Assembly (NCBI GenBank): GCA_015228695.1
Contig: JADGDA010000103.1
Location: 1 to 8,221 of the forward strand
DNA from: Alphaproteobacteria bacterium
Lineage (GTDB): Bacteria > Pseudomonadota > Alphaproteobacteria > Rhodospirillales > Rhodospirillaceae
Reading direction: 5' to 3'
DNA length: 8,221 nucleotides
The notes beneath the pieces were generated by a model. The model saw only the letters and a list, made by a program, of their open reading frames with translations. It did no database searches and was not told the DNA's origin. This document shows positions 1 to 6,433 of the stretch, piece by piece (positions within the stretch are counted from its first letter, which is position 1; each line of letters begins with the position of its first letter). The position numbers and the translations under genes were made by a program.

Positions 1-93
1 AAAGGCGGGGCAGACCGTAAGATTGCAGTTTATGACTTAGGTGGTGGTACTTTCGATATTTCAATCATCGAAATCGCAGACGTTGATGGCGAC
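1..93 (+). other. dnaK: Internal fragment of a dnaK-like gene, probably chimeric or foreign
   Basis: Read from base 1 in frame 1, these 31 codons encode a piece of the Hsp70 chaperone DnaK. It contains the phosphate-2 ATPase motif DLGGGTFDIS followed by IIEIADVDGD, which matches the region around residues 180-215 of bacterial DnaK proteins. The fragment has no start or stop, and the DnaK reading frame loses similarity right after GAC at 91-93, where mobB sequence read on the opposite strand begins. GC is 46% (43 of 93), with AT-ending codons typical of a moderate-GC gammaproteobacterium, unlike the GC-rich remainder. Identification as DnaK is firm. That it is an assembly or ligation chimera, and not a natural insertion, is inference. 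Confidence 0.88.
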
Positions 94-465
94 CTCGCCC
101 AGCCGCCCTTTGCCCAGGGCCGGACGGAACACCTCGATCTTCGGACAGGGATGATCCCGGAATCCTTCCACCAGCACGAGGTCCACGGGATCGAGGCGCG
201 CGATCAGTTCGTCCAGCGCGGGCTGGGGCCCGTCGCCCCATTCGCGGGCCAGGGCGAAACGCCGGGGGGAAACCAGGATCACCTCGTGGGCTCCGGCGGC
301 GCGGTGCTCGTAGGAGTCCTTGCCCGGCCGGTCGAGTTCCACGTCGTGGTGGGTGTGCTTGATGGTGGACGCGCGGACGCCGCGCCGCGCCAGCTCGGGC
401 AGGAGTTTGCGGATCAGCGTCGTCTTCCCGCTCCCGCTCCAGCCCGCAAGACCCAGCACGTTCAT
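61..465 (-). CDS. mobB: MobB, molybdopterin-guanine dinucleotide biosynthesis adaptor (C-terminus lost at a chimeric junction)
   Basis: MobB is a small cytoplasmic GTP-binding protein that assists MobA in converting molybdopterin to the guanine dinucleotide form of molybdenum cofactor used by DMSO-reductase-type enzymes. Residues 8-15 form a P-loop (GWSGSGKT). The family-typical stretches TIKHTHHDVELD (about 34-45), the SYEHRAAGA segment (about 51-59) and LVLVEGFRDHPCPKIEVFRP (about 97-116) follow. The ATG at 463-465 overlaps the pgsA stop as ATGA, which implies translational coupling. Residues 1-124 (bases 465-94) look genuine. Residues 125-134 and the TGA at 61-63 are read from the reverse complement of the DnaK-like fragment, so the true last part of the protein is missing. 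An upstream extension of this frame to 936 is an antisense-style shadow over pgsA and was not used. Confidence 0.92.
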   Translation of the reverse strand: MNVLGLAGWSGSGKTTLIRKLLPELARRGVRASTIKHTHHDVELDRPGKDSYEHRAAGAHEVILVSPRRFALAREWGDGPQPALDELIARLDPVDLVLVEGFRDHPCPKIEVFRPALGKGRLGEVAINVCDFDD

Positions 466-1037
466 GGGACCCCGGCCCCTTCGCCGTCGGCGCGCAGGTG
501 CTTGACCCCCGCCTTGAAATAGTCGTAACCGGTGAAGATCGTCAGGGCCGCCGCCACCCACAACCCCGCCTCGCCGATCTCGCGCACGGGCAGGGCGGCC
601 GGGCCGGCATCGCCGACCAGGAGCCAGGTCAACGCCGCGAGTTGAAGGGCGGTCTTCCACTTGGCCAGCCGGCTGACGGGCACGCTGACCCTCAATTCCG
701 CCAAGAACTCCCGCAGGCCCGAAACCAGAATCTCCCGGCACAGGATCACCGCCGCCGGAAGATAGGCCCACGAGCTGATGCGGTGAAACCCGGCCAGCAT
801 CAAAAGGACGGACGCGACAAGCAGCTTGTCGGCGATGGGGTCGAGAAAGCGGCCCAGGGTGGAGGTCTGGTTGCGGCTGCGGGCCAGATAGCCGTCGAAG
901 AAATCGGTGATCGCGGCGGCGAGAAACAGGCCGCAAGCGACGTAACGCGCCATGACCCCGTCGACATAAAAGGTCCCCATCACGAGCGGGATGACCAGAA
1001 TGCGCGAATAGGTCAGAATGTTGGGAAGACTGGTCAC
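462..1037 (-). CDS. pgsA: PgsA, CDP-diacylglycerol-glycerol-3-phosphate 3-phosphatidyltransferase
   Basis: This inner-membrane enzyme transfers the phosphatidyl group from CDP-diacylglycerol to glycerol-3-phosphate, the committed step towards phosphatidylglycerol and cardiolipin. The 191-residue length is normal for the family. The CDP-alcohol phosphotransferase signature D-x2-DG-x2-AR-x8-G-x3-D-x3-D is complete: D45, D48-G49, A52-R53, G62, D66 and D70. Hydrophobic segments lie around residues 12-45, 72-84, 91-101, 131-142 and 155-168, consistent with a polytopic protein. The N-terminus TSLPNILTYSRILVIP is typical of PgsA. The start is GTG (1035-1037); no ATG, GTG or TTG lies upstream in frame before the uvrC stop, which is in the same frame. 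A purine run GAAAAG directly abuts the start, so the ribosome site is weak or unusually close. It lies 48 bases after uvrC and overlaps mobB by four bases. Confidence 0.95.
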   Translation of the reverse strand: MTSLPNILTYSRILVIPLVMGTFYVDGVMARYVACGLFLAAAITDFFDGYLARSRNQTSTLGRFLDPIADKLLVASVLLMLAGFHRISSWAYLPAAVILCREILVSGLREFLAELRVSVPVSRLAKWKTALQLAALTWLLVGDAGPAALPVREIGEAGLWVAAALTIFTGYDYFKAGVKHLRADGEGAGVP

Positions 1038-1085
1038 CTTTTCGCGTCTACCTGCCGTTATCGCCGCAGCCCCGGGGTCCCGATC

Positions 1086-2987
1086 TTACCCTCCGGGATG
1101 GAAGCGATCATAGATTTTTTTCGCCATTCCACCGCTGATTCCCTCCACCGCCTCCAAATCGGCGAGACCCGCCTCGGCCACGGCGCGCGCCGAGCCGAAA
1201 TGGTGCAGCAGAGCCTTTTTCCGGCGGGCGCCGATCCCGGAAATGTCGTCGAGCGGGGACGCGCCGATGGCCCGTGACCGGCGCGCCCGATGGGTTCCGA
1301 TGGCGAAGCGATGCGCCTCGTCCCGCAATCTTTGTAAAAAATACAGCACCGGATCGTTAGCCGGCAGGGAAAAAGGCGGAGCGTCCGCCGTATGGAACTG
1401 TTCGTGCCCCGCGTCCCGGTCCGGCCCCTTCGCGACCGCCACCACCTTCAACGCATCGATGCCCAGTTCGTCCAGGACTTCGAGGGCCACCCCCAGATGC
1501 CCCCGGCCCCCGTCGATCAGCACCAGATCGGGCCACTGGGAGACCCGGTCCGGGTCCTCCTTGAGGGCGCGGCGGAACCGGCGGGTCAGAACCTCGCGCA
1601 TCATGGCGTAGTCGTCGCCGGGGCGCAGATCGGCGGACTTGAAGGCGAAGGTCCGGTAAGCGGATTTCAGCAATCCTTCCGCCCCCGCGACGATCATCGC
1701 CCCGACCGCGTGGGCGCCGGAGACGTGGCTGTTGTCGTAGACCTCGATCCGCTCGGGAGCGCCGTCCAGGGAAAACACCTCCGCCGTGGCCTCAAGAAGT
1801 TTCCGCTGGGCCCCGCTTTCCGCCAGCCTGCGGCCCAGGGCCTCGCGGGCGTTGGTCATGGCGTTGTCCACCAGATTCCGTCTGGGGCCCCGCCTGGGGA
1901 CGAGAAGGCGCACGCGTGCCCCCTTCCGCGCGGCCTTGAGCGACAGGGCTTCCCCGATCAGGTCCGCTTCCGGAAGGGAATGGCTGAGCAGAATATCGTG
2001 GGGGGGGCTCTTGTCGTCGTAGAACTGGCCGATGAAGGCCGCCAGCACCGTTCCCGGCTCCTCGTCCTGGACATGGGCCGGGAAATAGGCCCTGTTGCCG
2101 CAATTGTGGCCGCCCCGAAAGAAAAAGACCTGGATGCAGGCTTGTCCCCCGGCCTGATGCAGGGCCAGAACATCGCCGTCGTCGAAATCCGGCACGTCGA
2201 TGTCCTGACGGGCCTGGAGACTCGACAGGGCGCGGATGCGGTCGCGGAAGACGGCGGCGGCCTCGAACTCCAAACGTCCGGACGCCTCCTCCATGCGCGC
2301 GGCCAGATCCTGCTGAATCCGGCTGCTGCGGGCCGAAAGAAACGCCCGCGCCTCCTCCACGAGGGCGGCGTAGGCCGAGGGCTCGATGCGCCCGGCGCAG
2401 GGGGCCGAACACCGCTTGATCTGATGCAAAAGACAGGGACGGGTACGGCTCGCGAACACCCCGTCGGTGCAGGAGCGGAGAAGAAAGGCCCGTTGCAGGA
2501 TCGAAAGGGCCTGATTGACCGCTCCGGCGGAGGCGAAGGGGCCGAAATACTCGCCGGGCAGGGAGCGCGCGCCGCGATGCTTGACGATCCGCGCCCACTC
2601 GTGCCCGCCGGTGATCAGGATGTAGGGGAAGGATTTGTCGTCGCGGAGAAGGATATTGTAATGCGGCTTCAGCCGCTTGATCAGGTTGCTTTCAAGAAGC
2701 AGGGCCTCGGCCTCGGTGTGGGTGGTGATCACCTCCATGGAGGCGGTGAGGAACACCATGCGCTGGAGCCGGGCCGGAAGCTGGTCGAGCCGGGTGTAGG
2801 CGACCACCCGTTTCCGGAGGTTCTTGGCCTTGCCGACATAAAGCGCCCGCCCCGCACCGTCGAGCATCCGATAGACGCCCGGACTTCCCGGCATCGTCCG
2901 CAACTGGGAGACGATGACCTCCAGCCCCGCCCCCGGTTTCCCATCGGTCAGGGCGTCTTGATCCGTTCCGCTTCCTGTTTGTCCCAT
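1086..2987 (-). CDS. uvrC: UvrC, excinuclease ABC subunit C
   Basis: UvrC makes the dual incision 3' and 5' of a lesion in nucleotide excision repair, acting with UvrA and UvrB. The 633 residues have the full domain order. A GIY-YIG nuclease domain begins near residue 33 (GVYRML, then ALYVGKAKNLRKR). Four cysteines at 173, 185, 193 and 197 have the same spacing as the iron-sulfur-binding cysteines of E. coli UvrC. A UVR/UvrB-binding helix pair lies around 224-258. The RNase H-like 5' nuclease has D418 (YDNSH), D492 (LIDGG) and H559 (DEAHRFA). A tandem helix-hairpin-helix is at about 578-628. The ATG at 2985-2987 gives a roughly 30-residue leader before TMPGSPGVYR, a length I associate with alphaproteobacterial UvrC. 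AAGGA sits only one base from the ATG. The 5' end overlaps the preceding small ORF by 40 bases. An eight-C run on the coding strand (2007-2000) does not break the frame. Confidence 0.98.
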   Translation of the reverse strand: MGQTGSGTDQDALTDGKPGAGLEVIVSQLRTMPGSPGVYRMLDGAGRALYVGKAKNLRKRVVAYTRLDQLPARLQRMVFLTASMEVITTHTEAEALLLESNLIKRLKPHYNILLRDDKSFPYILITGGHEWARIVKHRGARSLPGEYFGPFASAGAVNQALSILQRAFLLRSCTDGVFASRTRPCLLHQIKRCSAPCAGRIEPSAYAALVEEARAFLSARSSRIQQDLAARMEEASGRLEFEAAAVFRDRIRALSSLQARQDIDVPDFDDGDVLALHQAGGQACIQVFFFRGGHNCGNRAYFPAHVQDEEPGTVLAAFIGQFYDDKSPPHDILLSHSLPEADLIGEALSLKAARKGARVRLLVPRRGPRRNLVDNAMTNAREALGRRLAESGAQRKLLEATAEVFSLDGAPERIEVYDNSHVSGAHAVGAMIVAGAEGLLKSAYRTFAFKSADLRPGDDYAMMREVLTRRFRRALKEDPDRVSQWPDLVLIDGGRGHLGVALEVLDELGIDALKVVAVAKGPDRDAGHEQFHTADAPPFSLPANDPVLYFLQRLRDEAHRFAIGTHRARRSRAIGASPLDDISGIGARRKKALLHHFGSARAVAEAGLADLEAVEGISGGMAKKIYDRFHPGG

Positions 2988-3115
2988 TCCTTGAGAATCT
3001 GAAGCGCCAGCATGGCGATGTCGCGGGGGGTCTCGTATCTCTCGTTGGCGGAAAGGGCGACGGCGGCCGCTTGCAAGGCCGCGCCGACCATGACCGGATC
3101 GTGCAGTGACGACAT
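2948..3115 (-). CDS. Small hypothetical protein, 55 residues, overlapping the uvrC start
   Basis: I do not recognise a family. The 55-residue product starts MSSLHDPVMVGAALQ and ends in EWDKQEAERIKTP. It is predicted to be mostly helical: an Ala-rich segment (about 8-22), an ETPRDIAMLALQILKEWDKQ helix (about 28-47) and a charged tail. It has no signal peptide, no cysteines and no clear membrane segment. The ATG at 3113-3115 lies 10 bases after the stop of the upstream exported-protein gene, and the TGA (2948-2950) lies 40 bases inside uvrC, so it sits tightly in a transcription unit. No strong Shine-Dalgarno is visible before the ATG. The frame stays open upstream to 3184 but would then overlap the preceding gene with implausible sequence. 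The coherent helical composition supports a real gene; function is unknown. Confidence 0.62.
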   Translation of the reverse strand: MSSLHDPVMVGAALQAAAVALSANERYETPRDIAMLALQILKEWDKQEAERIKTP

Positions 3116-3125
3116 GACGGTGTGC

Positions 3126-4280
3126 CTATTTCGCTGGTTGCTCTTCGCTCTTCCGCTCGAACATGTCCTTGATGCGCTCGGCACCGGGGGCGACCATCGC
3201 CAGATGCTCGCCGGAGACGATCTTGAAGCCGGTCTCGTCCAGGGTCAGCGTGTCCAGGACCCCGTCCCCCTTGGGGGAGCGGAGATAGCGGACCACCCGG
3301 GGCCGGCCGTCGGCGCCGAGCGGAAGGACCTTGAAGAATTTCGGACGGATCGTCACCGTTCCGACCTGGCGGTAACCGTTCTCCCCTCCGCGAAAGACGT
3401 GGTACGGCCCGACGCCGCCCCGGCGCTCCGACTGGGAACCGAGGAACAGCTCCGGCTTTCCGTCGTGGTCGATGTCCATGGCGAACTCGTGCAGGGCCTT
3501 GGCCCCGTTCGCGGCGGCGCCGGGCTCGGCCAGGAGACAGGCCGGAAGCCAGGCCCTGGGCTCAGGCACCGGATCGGCCGTGGGGCCGTCGCCGCACGGA
3601 GGTCCGCCGGCTCCGGCGGGCTTGGCGTGCACATCCCGGTAAACGAACGGCTGCCGGTCCAGGTCCAGGGCCGCCAGTTCGACCGGCCGGGAACCGGACT
3701 GCAACGCCTGTGCCAGGGCGTGACGATAAAGGGCCTCGGCCTGGGCGGCGACGATCGCCTTTTTTTCCTGAACGGCGGCCTCGAACGCGGCGCGATAGCG
3801 GTGGGCCAGCAGCAGGTGCATGAACGGAACCACCGGCGACGACGAGTCGACCCCGAGCCGGTCGCGAATCGAGGCGGCCTCCTCGATCGGGCCGTCGCTC
3901 CGCCCCTGCCAGTCGGTCAGCAGCCGGATTTCTCCGGCGAAACGGGCGGCCTGGGCCTCGATCCCCTCCCGGTCGATCAGGGCGACGATGGCCCGCTCGA
4001 TCTTCTGCCGCTCGGAAAGCTTGGCGCACTCGGCCGCAGAGTCCCCCTCCGCGCACTTCAGTTGGGAGGAGAAGGCCCCGGCCCGCACCGAAAAGGTGTC
4101 GACCTCCGCCCGGACGTTGGGAGAGACGCTCCGCTTGTCCTGCTTGCCGATCACGCCGGTTTCGTTCTGGAAGACCGCGCGAAAGAGCACCCCGTTCAGT
4201 TCCAGGGGTTCCGCCCCATGGGCGGCGGACGCGGCCATGACGACAGCGGCGCTCAGATAGACCGTCAACTTCCCGAACAT
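3126..4280 (-). CDS. Exported protein of unknown function with one FG-GAP/VCBS-like calcium-loop motif
   Basis: The 384-residue product begins with a Sec-type signal peptide: MFGK, a hydrophobic core (about 5-20), then SAAHG-AEP, with likely cleavage near residue 22. The mature protein should therefore be periplasmic or secreted. Residues 85-200 are helical and charged. A Pro/Gly-rich segment with two of the four cysteines spans about 220-250; the others are C76 and C85, so disulfides are possible. Residues 266-283 carry FAMDIDHDGKPELFLGS, which resembles the D-x-D-x-D-G metal loop of FG-GAP/VCBS repeats. The strand-rich segment that follows (YHVF, GYRQVGTVTI, TLDETGFKIV) resembles one beta-propeller-like blade unit. 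The ATG at 4278-4280 was chosen over a GTG at 4319 because it directly precedes the signal peptide and has GGGGAAG upstream. The TAG at 3126-3128 is 10 bases from the next small ORF. I cannot name a function. Confidence 0.85.
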   Translation of the reverse strand: MFGKLTVYLSAAVVMAASAAHGAEPLELNGVLFRAVFQNETGVIGKQDKRSVSPNVRAEVDTFSVRAGAFSSQLKCAEGDSAAECAKLSERQKIERAIVALIDREGIEAQAARFAGEIRLLTDWQGRSDGPIEEAASIRDRLGVDSSSPVVPFMHLLLAHRYRAAFEAAVQEKKAIVAAQAEALYRHALAQALQSGSRPVELAALDLDRQPFVYRDVHAKPAGAGGPPCGDGPTADPVPEPRAWLPACLLAEPGAAANGAKALHEFAMDIDHDGKPELFLGSQSERRGGVGPYHVFRGGENGYRQVGTVTIRPKFFKVLPLGADGRPRVVRYLRSPKGDGVLDTLTLDETGFKIVSGEHLAMVAPGAERIKDMFERKSEEQPAK

Positions 4281-4355
4281 CTGCTTCCCCGACACTTCAG
4301 ACACACGCCCCACGGACACGGCGGCGCGGGAGTCTGACAGTCTTCGGGTAAAAAT
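4281..4355 (-). other. Intergenic spacer between the glycosyltransferase and exported-protein genes
   Basis: This 75-base gap holds the ribosome site of the downstream gene and, at 4331-4343, a short imperfect inverted repeat (AGTCTG-A-CAGTCT with one internal mismatched pair). I see no terminator with a U-tract after the glycosyltransferase stop and no convincing -35/-10 pair, so read-through between the two genes is possible. Confidence 0.4.
4284..4290 (-). promoter_or_regulatory. Ribosome binding site of the exported-protein gene
   Basis: The coding strand reads GGGGAAG followed by CAG and then ATG, a good Shine-Dalgarno at suitable distance. It decides the start in favour of 4280, not the in-frame GTG at 4319. 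Confidence 0.7.
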
Positions 4356-6332
4356 TCAATTGGGTTCTAAGGACCGGCGACCGGCGCAGGCCTTGCGCCA
4401 CAGGTCCCGGTAGACGGCGTCCAGGTCGGCGGTGAAAAGGGCGATGTCGCAGACGGGGGACCGCTCCATCGAGGAACGCAACTCCCGCCGCAGCCTGTCG
4501 AGCCTCGCCCGGTCCTGGGCCAGACGGGCGGCGATGTCCACGTAGTCCCGGTCGTTTCCGGCCACCAGATCGCTCAGCCCGGCATTGGCGAGGATCGAGG
4601 CTCCCGCCCGCTGCCATGCGTTCGGGCCGGCCAGGGTCACCACCGGAACCCCCATCCACAGGGGAATGAGCACCGTCGTGTTGCCGGAATGCATCGGGGA
4701 GTCGAGCACCACCGAGAAGCGGGCATACACGTCCATGTTCTTGCCCCACCCTCCGGGGACTCCTTCCAGGTCCACCCGGCCGGCCAGTTCGCCCAGGCGT
4801 CCGCGCCACGTTTCCCGGGCGTCCGCGCTGGAAAACAGCGCGCTCTTGAACAGGACCCGGCTGCCCGGAACGCGGGAGAGCAACTCCCCCCACAGTCCGA
4901 TGGTCCGCCGGTCGACCCGGGCCGGGTCGGCGACGCAGCCGAACACGGGCGCCTCCCCCTGCGCCGGAGCCACCTCCGGCCACGAGGTCCGGGGCAGGAA
5001 CGGAGCGATGGTCCGGGGGAGGCGGACGACCGTTTCGCTGAAATCGCCGTCATGGTCCGGCGGCGTCAGATAGGGATCGCCCAACAGATAGTCGATGACG
5101 TCGGCCCCCGTGGTGACGGAATAGCCGATCAGCGTCGCCACCTGGACCGGGGCGGGGCGGTGGGCGAAGACCATCAGGCGGTTGCCGCCGGAATGACCGG
5201 CGCAGTCCACCAGGATGTCGATGCCGTCGGAGCGGATCAGGGCGGCCACCTCGGCATCGCCGTGCCCGTTGGTGAACCGCCAGTGATCGGCGCTTTGCCG
5301 GATGCGTTCGCTGACGCCGTCGGGAGCATTCAGTTCCGCATAGCAGAACACCTCGACGGAGCGCCGGTCGTGGGCGCGGATCAGGGGTTCCAGGTAATAG
5401 CAGCAGGCGTGCTCGCGGAAATCCGGCGAGACGTAGCCGACGCGGAGTCTCCGCTCCGGGTCCCAGGACCGCTCCGCCTCCGCGAGGGGCGAAACGGCGG
5501 CCGCGAACCGGTTCCAGCCCCGCGCCGCCTCCAGCATCCGGGCCGGGGTGATGCCGGGATCGTACTGCATGCAGAACAGATAGTTGTCGTAAACGTAGGA
5601 GGCGTCCGGGCGCAGTTCCAGCGATTTCCGGAAACAGTCCAGGGCCTCGGCGAACGCCCCCTGTTGCCGCAGGGTCAGACCGAGATTGTTGTGGGCGTCG
5701 GGATCGAGGGGGTTGACGCCGATGGCGCGGAGGAACCATTGCCGGGCCTCCTCCGTCCGTCCGAGGGCGCGGACCATGACCCCGATTCCGTTCAGAATCC
5801 CGCAGGTGGACTCCCCGGCGGGCTCCAGCGCCAGGGCGCGTTCATAGGCGTTCAGGGCATCCTCGACCCGTCCCAGTTCGTAACAGGCCCGCGCGAGTCC
5901 CATCCATGCCGGAACCAGGGCCGGATCAAGGTCGATCGCCTCCCGATAGATCCGCCTCGCCCCCTCGGCATCCCCGCCGTCCATCAGCAGCTTGGCCAGA
6001 TTGTTATGGAGAGGGGCCTGGGCGGGACACCGTTCCATCCCCAGCCGCAGAACCTCCCGCGCCTTGTCCGCGAGCCCCGCCTGCTCGCACAGACCGGCCA
6101 GATTGATATAGGCGCTGGGATAGGCGCCGTTGGCGATCAGGGCCAGGGCATAGGACAGCATGGCCTCGCCCCCCCGCCCCAGCCCCGCCAGGGCGATTCC
6201 CCGGTTGTAATGGGCCCGGAAATGGGCGGGCTCGGCGGCGATGAGCCCGTCGTAGACCCCGACCGCCCCCGCCGCATCGCCGGCAAGCTGTTGCCGGACC
6301 GCCTGATCGAACCCATGGCTATGTGACGGCAT
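4356..6332 (-). CDS. TPR protein with GT41 / SPINDLY-type (O-GlcNAc transferase-like) glycosyltransferase domain
   Basis: Enzymes of this type move a sugar from a UDP-sugar onto Ser/Thr (O-GlcNAc transferase) or Asn (HMW1C) of proteins, usually in the cytoplasm. Of 658 residues, about 4-250 are tetratricopeptide repeats (for example AHYNRGIALAGLGRGGEAM, LHNNLAKLLMDGGDAEGA, AHNNLGLTLRQQGAFAEAL). About 295-650 form the catalytic region. Conserved landmarks are RVGYVSPDFREH with the family histidine H308, LVDCAGHSGGNRL (374-386), RPAPVQV (392-398), GYSVTTG (403-409) and LWMGVPVVTLAG (558-569). The usual Asn/Gln-rich motif ending in lysine is instead FGCVADPARV (464-473), with Arg at the lysine position; the UDP-site HTT is NTT (551-553). 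The start is ATG 6332, with GGAGG four bases upstream; an in-frame TTG at 6377 is rejected. The gene follows an autotransporter and its terminator. The target protein and donor sugar are unknown. Confidence 0.93.
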   Translation of the reverse strand: MPSHSHGFDQAVRQQLAGDAAGAVGVYDGLIAAEPAHFRAHYNRGIALAGLGRGGEAMLSYALALIANGAYPSAYINLAGLCEQAGLADKAREVLRLGMERCPAQAPLHNNLAKLLMDGGDAEGARRIYREAIDLDPALVPAWMGLARACYELGRVEDALNAYERALALEPAGESTCGILNGIGVMVRALGRTEEARQWFLRAIGVNPLDPDAHNNLGLTLRQQGAFAEALDCFRKSLELRPDASYVYDNYLFCMQYDPGITPARMLEAARGWNRFAAAVSPLAEAERSWDPERRLRVGYVSPDFREHACCYYLEPLIRAHDRRSVEVFCYAELNAPDGVSERIRQSADHWRFTNGHGDAEVAALIRSDGIDILVDCAGHSGGNRLMVFAHRPAPVQVATLIGYSVTTGADVIDYLLGDPYLTPPDHDGDFSETVVRLPRTIAPFLPRTSWPEVAPAQGEAPVFGCVADPARVDRRTIGLWGELLSRVPGSRVLFKSALFSSADARETWRGRLGELAGRVDLEGVPGGWGKNMDVYARFSVVLDSPMHSGNTTVLIPLWMGVPVVTLAGPNAWQRAGASILANAGLSDLVAGNDRDYVDIAARLAQDRARLDRLRRELRSSMERSPVCDIALFTADLDAVYRDLWRKACAGRRSLEPN

Positions 6333-6336
6333 CCGG

Positions 6337-6341
6337 CCTCC
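6337..6341 (-). promoter_or_regulatory. Ribosome binding site of the TPR-glycosyltransferase gene
   Basis: The coding strand reads GGAGG, then CCGG, then ATG. This strong Shine-Dalgarno fixes the start at 6332 instead of the in-frame TTG at 6377, which sits almost at the foot of the upstream terminator. Confidence 0.75.
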
Positions 6342-6381
6342 GCCCGTTAAGAAAGATATATCCCGATCGCCCGCCAAGGAA

Positions 6382-6409
6382 AAGCCCCCGCCGTTTCCGG
6401 CGGGGGCTT
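6382..6409 (-). terminator. Rho-independent terminator of the autotransporter gene
   Basis: A perfect 12-bp inverted repeat (AAGCCCCCGCCG / CGGCGGGGGCTT) encloses a four-base loop that reads GAAA on the minus strand. On that strand the stem is followed by further T residues (CTTTTCCTT), as expected for an intrinsic terminator. It lies 24 bases beyond the autotransporter stop and about 50 bases before the glycosyltransferase ATG, so it should end or attenuate the autotransporter transcript. Confidence 0.88.
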
Positions 6410-6433
6410 CCTTGGTCCGCGATCAGGTTGGGT

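Noticed and set aside
466..936. Upstream extension of the mobB frame
   Set aside because: It overlaps pgsA entirely and encodes Arg/Gly/Pro-rich sequence; MobB homology begins exactly at the ATG at 465.
1392..3002. Long plus-strand open frame of 536 codons opposite uvrC
   Set aside because: It is the antisense of a complete, motif-verified UvrC; long antisense frames are expected at high GC, and its sequence shows no domain.
3760..3766. Seven-T run, with a similar one at 1115-1121, as programmed frameshift sites
   Set aside because: Both encode ordinary Lys-Lys pairs in intact genes, with no overlapping frame or downstream structure to suggest frameshifting.
3012..4337. Plus-strand open frame of 441 codons opposite the exported protein
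   Set aside because: The product is low-complexity and Gly/Arg/Pro-rich with no motif, while the minus strand has a signal peptide and good ribosome site.
4689..6326. Plus-strand open frame of 545 codons opposite the glycosyltransferase
   Set aside because: It is an antisense shadow of clear TPR and GT41 coding sequence.
6333..6377. TTG start for the glycosyltransferase at 6377
   Set aside because: It lies next to the terminator stem without a ribosome site, whereas ATG 6332 has GGAGG at ideal spacing.
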